64,000 nucleotides of DNA from contig NC_087073.1 in NCBI RefSeq assembly GCF_026151205.1, positions 10,052,411 through 10,116,410 on the forward strand, given 5' to 3'. The notes below the pieces were generated by a model, which searched no databases, was not told the origin of the DNA, and worked only from the letters and a program-made list of their open reading frames with translations. The DNA is from Bolinopsis microptera. Taxonomy: Eukaryota > Ctenophora > Tentaculata > Lobata > Bolinopsidae. Made by a program: the position numbers and the translations under genes. This document shows positions 62,986 through 64,000 of the stretch, in pieces; within the stretch, counting starts at the first letter, position 1, and every line of letters begins with the position of its first letter.

Positions 62986-64000
62986 GGCTTGTGATGGACA
63001 CTGCAGATTTAAAACTTTAGTCAAGGTATAACAATGCAATGATAGAAATTAAAACACTTTGTCAGTCGTCACCTAGAAGTTTTAGTAGTAATAATATAAT
63101 CATACATGCACATAAATACATTTAAATTTCACATGTCGGCCTCAAAAACGTTGAGCAAGCTGACAATCGTTAAAATATAAGTCTACCATCATGTACTTGC
63201 TATCAGTTGGAAAGCAAGTACCAGCACAGCAGCAGTTATTAGTTATAATGTAGAGATAATAGAGCTCTGATTATCAGCACCTAACCAAACTGAACTTCTT
63301 GATAAAATGGAAATGAAAAGAAATTGTTTGTGTACAAATACTATTTTCGTCACTTCAGTTAAGAAACCCTTGATTATGCATCTAAGCTGTTAGATATCAC
63401 CGATTATATTGCTTGAGGTTTCACTTCTTTTAAATCACTCCATCAGTTTATGATGACAATGTTATCCTCAAAGAAATTAGGATTAGAAAGTGGAGAATAT
63501 GGTCGATCCGACAAAGTTTGTTTACGCTTGCACTTTCTAGCTGCCTAACCCAAATAGTAGACTGAATGTTTAGTGCTGCCATAACATACGAATGATGGGG
63601 CCAGAGTAACAGTGTGCTCTAACATGGACCTTACTGGTTTCCCCTAGATCATTATATAGTACAGTCAAATCCTGTTTACTTGTGCCTGCCCAAACCAGTC
63701 TGAGCATTTTTCCAACCTAAACATTCTGTGTTGCCATTGTTTTTGAATATAAGTTCATTGCTGCATAATTCTGTATTATTCGATGAAAGTTTCAAATCAG
63801 ATCAGTGGTAGCTACTGGCCACCAGCAAGACAATAACCAGGTGACTTGGTAAGTCACAAATTCAGATCTCTTAAACCAGAGAAAGGCACATCAGAAATCA
63901 ATATAAAGAGATTTCGACCGCAGCACAGGCCTTGGCAGGAGGTATGTCAAGAAATTTTTAAAACTGGTTTTTTATTCAAAAATAAAATAAGAATAAAATA
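62986..64000. other. Upstream region of MNS1
   Basis: AT-rich, with no convincing coding exon. It should contain the MNS1 promoter or a leader exon if the ctgcag site at 63001-63006 is a conventional acceptor. No other feature is seen. Confidence 0.5.

Overview
This is eukaryotic, metazoan DNA. The genes are split by many short GT-AG introns, most of roughly 100-800 bp, in an AT-rich background. They include animal and ciliary genes: dynactin p27 (DCTN6), MRG15, RanBP3, POLR1H, holocytochrome c synthase and MNS1. Telomere-type CCCTAA repeats, an intact LINE, a Penelope-like element with a GIY-YIG domain and many TIR elements also point to an invertebrate, possibly a non-bilaterian animal such as a cnidarian. 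The species cannot be fixed from the sequence. Nothing bacterial or viral was seen.

Layout. 1-4.5 kb: a LINE remnant, an inverted partial copy of a 2OG-Fe(II) oxygenase gene, then the oxygenase gene itself (+). 5.6-14.5 kb: four compact plus-strand genes: DCTN6, a MIF4G-domain protein, an unrecognised 142-aa protein, and HCCS. 14.6-27.5 kb: no host genes. This part holds GC-rich interspersed repeats and an 8-kb element with about 1.15-kb inverted arms (17.7-25.8 kb) that carries a complete two-ORF CR1/L2-like LINE in its centre. 27.5-28.0 kb: POLR1H. 29.2-32.3 kb: an 11-finger C2H2 gene split inside finger 5 by a 1.94-kb hAT-like element with a perfect 8-bp target duplication. 33.1-35.6 kb: MORF4L1/MRG15. 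36.7-49.6 kb: two near-identical SLC22-type transporters (-) on either side of RANBP3 (+), whose 4.4-kb intron holds a second copy of the hAT-like element. 49.6-55.3 kb: repeats only, including a CTCCCT microsatellite. 55.4-63.0 kb: MNS1 (-) in ten coding exons; two of its introns contain a LINE fragment and a palindromic Penelope 3' end.

Together the host genes are mostly housekeeping: cytoplasmic dynein cargo binding (DCTN6), translation/RNA (MIF4G), mitochondrial haem attachment (HCCS), rRNA transcription (POLR1H), chromatin (MRG15), nuclear transport (RANBP3) and motile cilia (MNS1). I see no pathway linking them. Reconstructed reading frames join exactly across all exon junctions given for DCTN6, the MIF4G gene, the 142-aa gene, HCCS, MRG15, RANBP3 and MNS1.

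Most notable observations: (1) nearly every host start codon sits 0-15 nt behind a 3' splice-site-like AG, which suggests spliced-leader trans-splicing or systematic 5'UTR introns; (2) the clean hAT insertion in the zinc-finger exon; (3) SLC22 copies that differ almost only in the first extracellular loop; (4) two mutually exclusive hairpins over a DCTN6 splice donor; (5) the inverted Penelope 3' end with a 13-bp target duplication and a hammerhead-like remnant.
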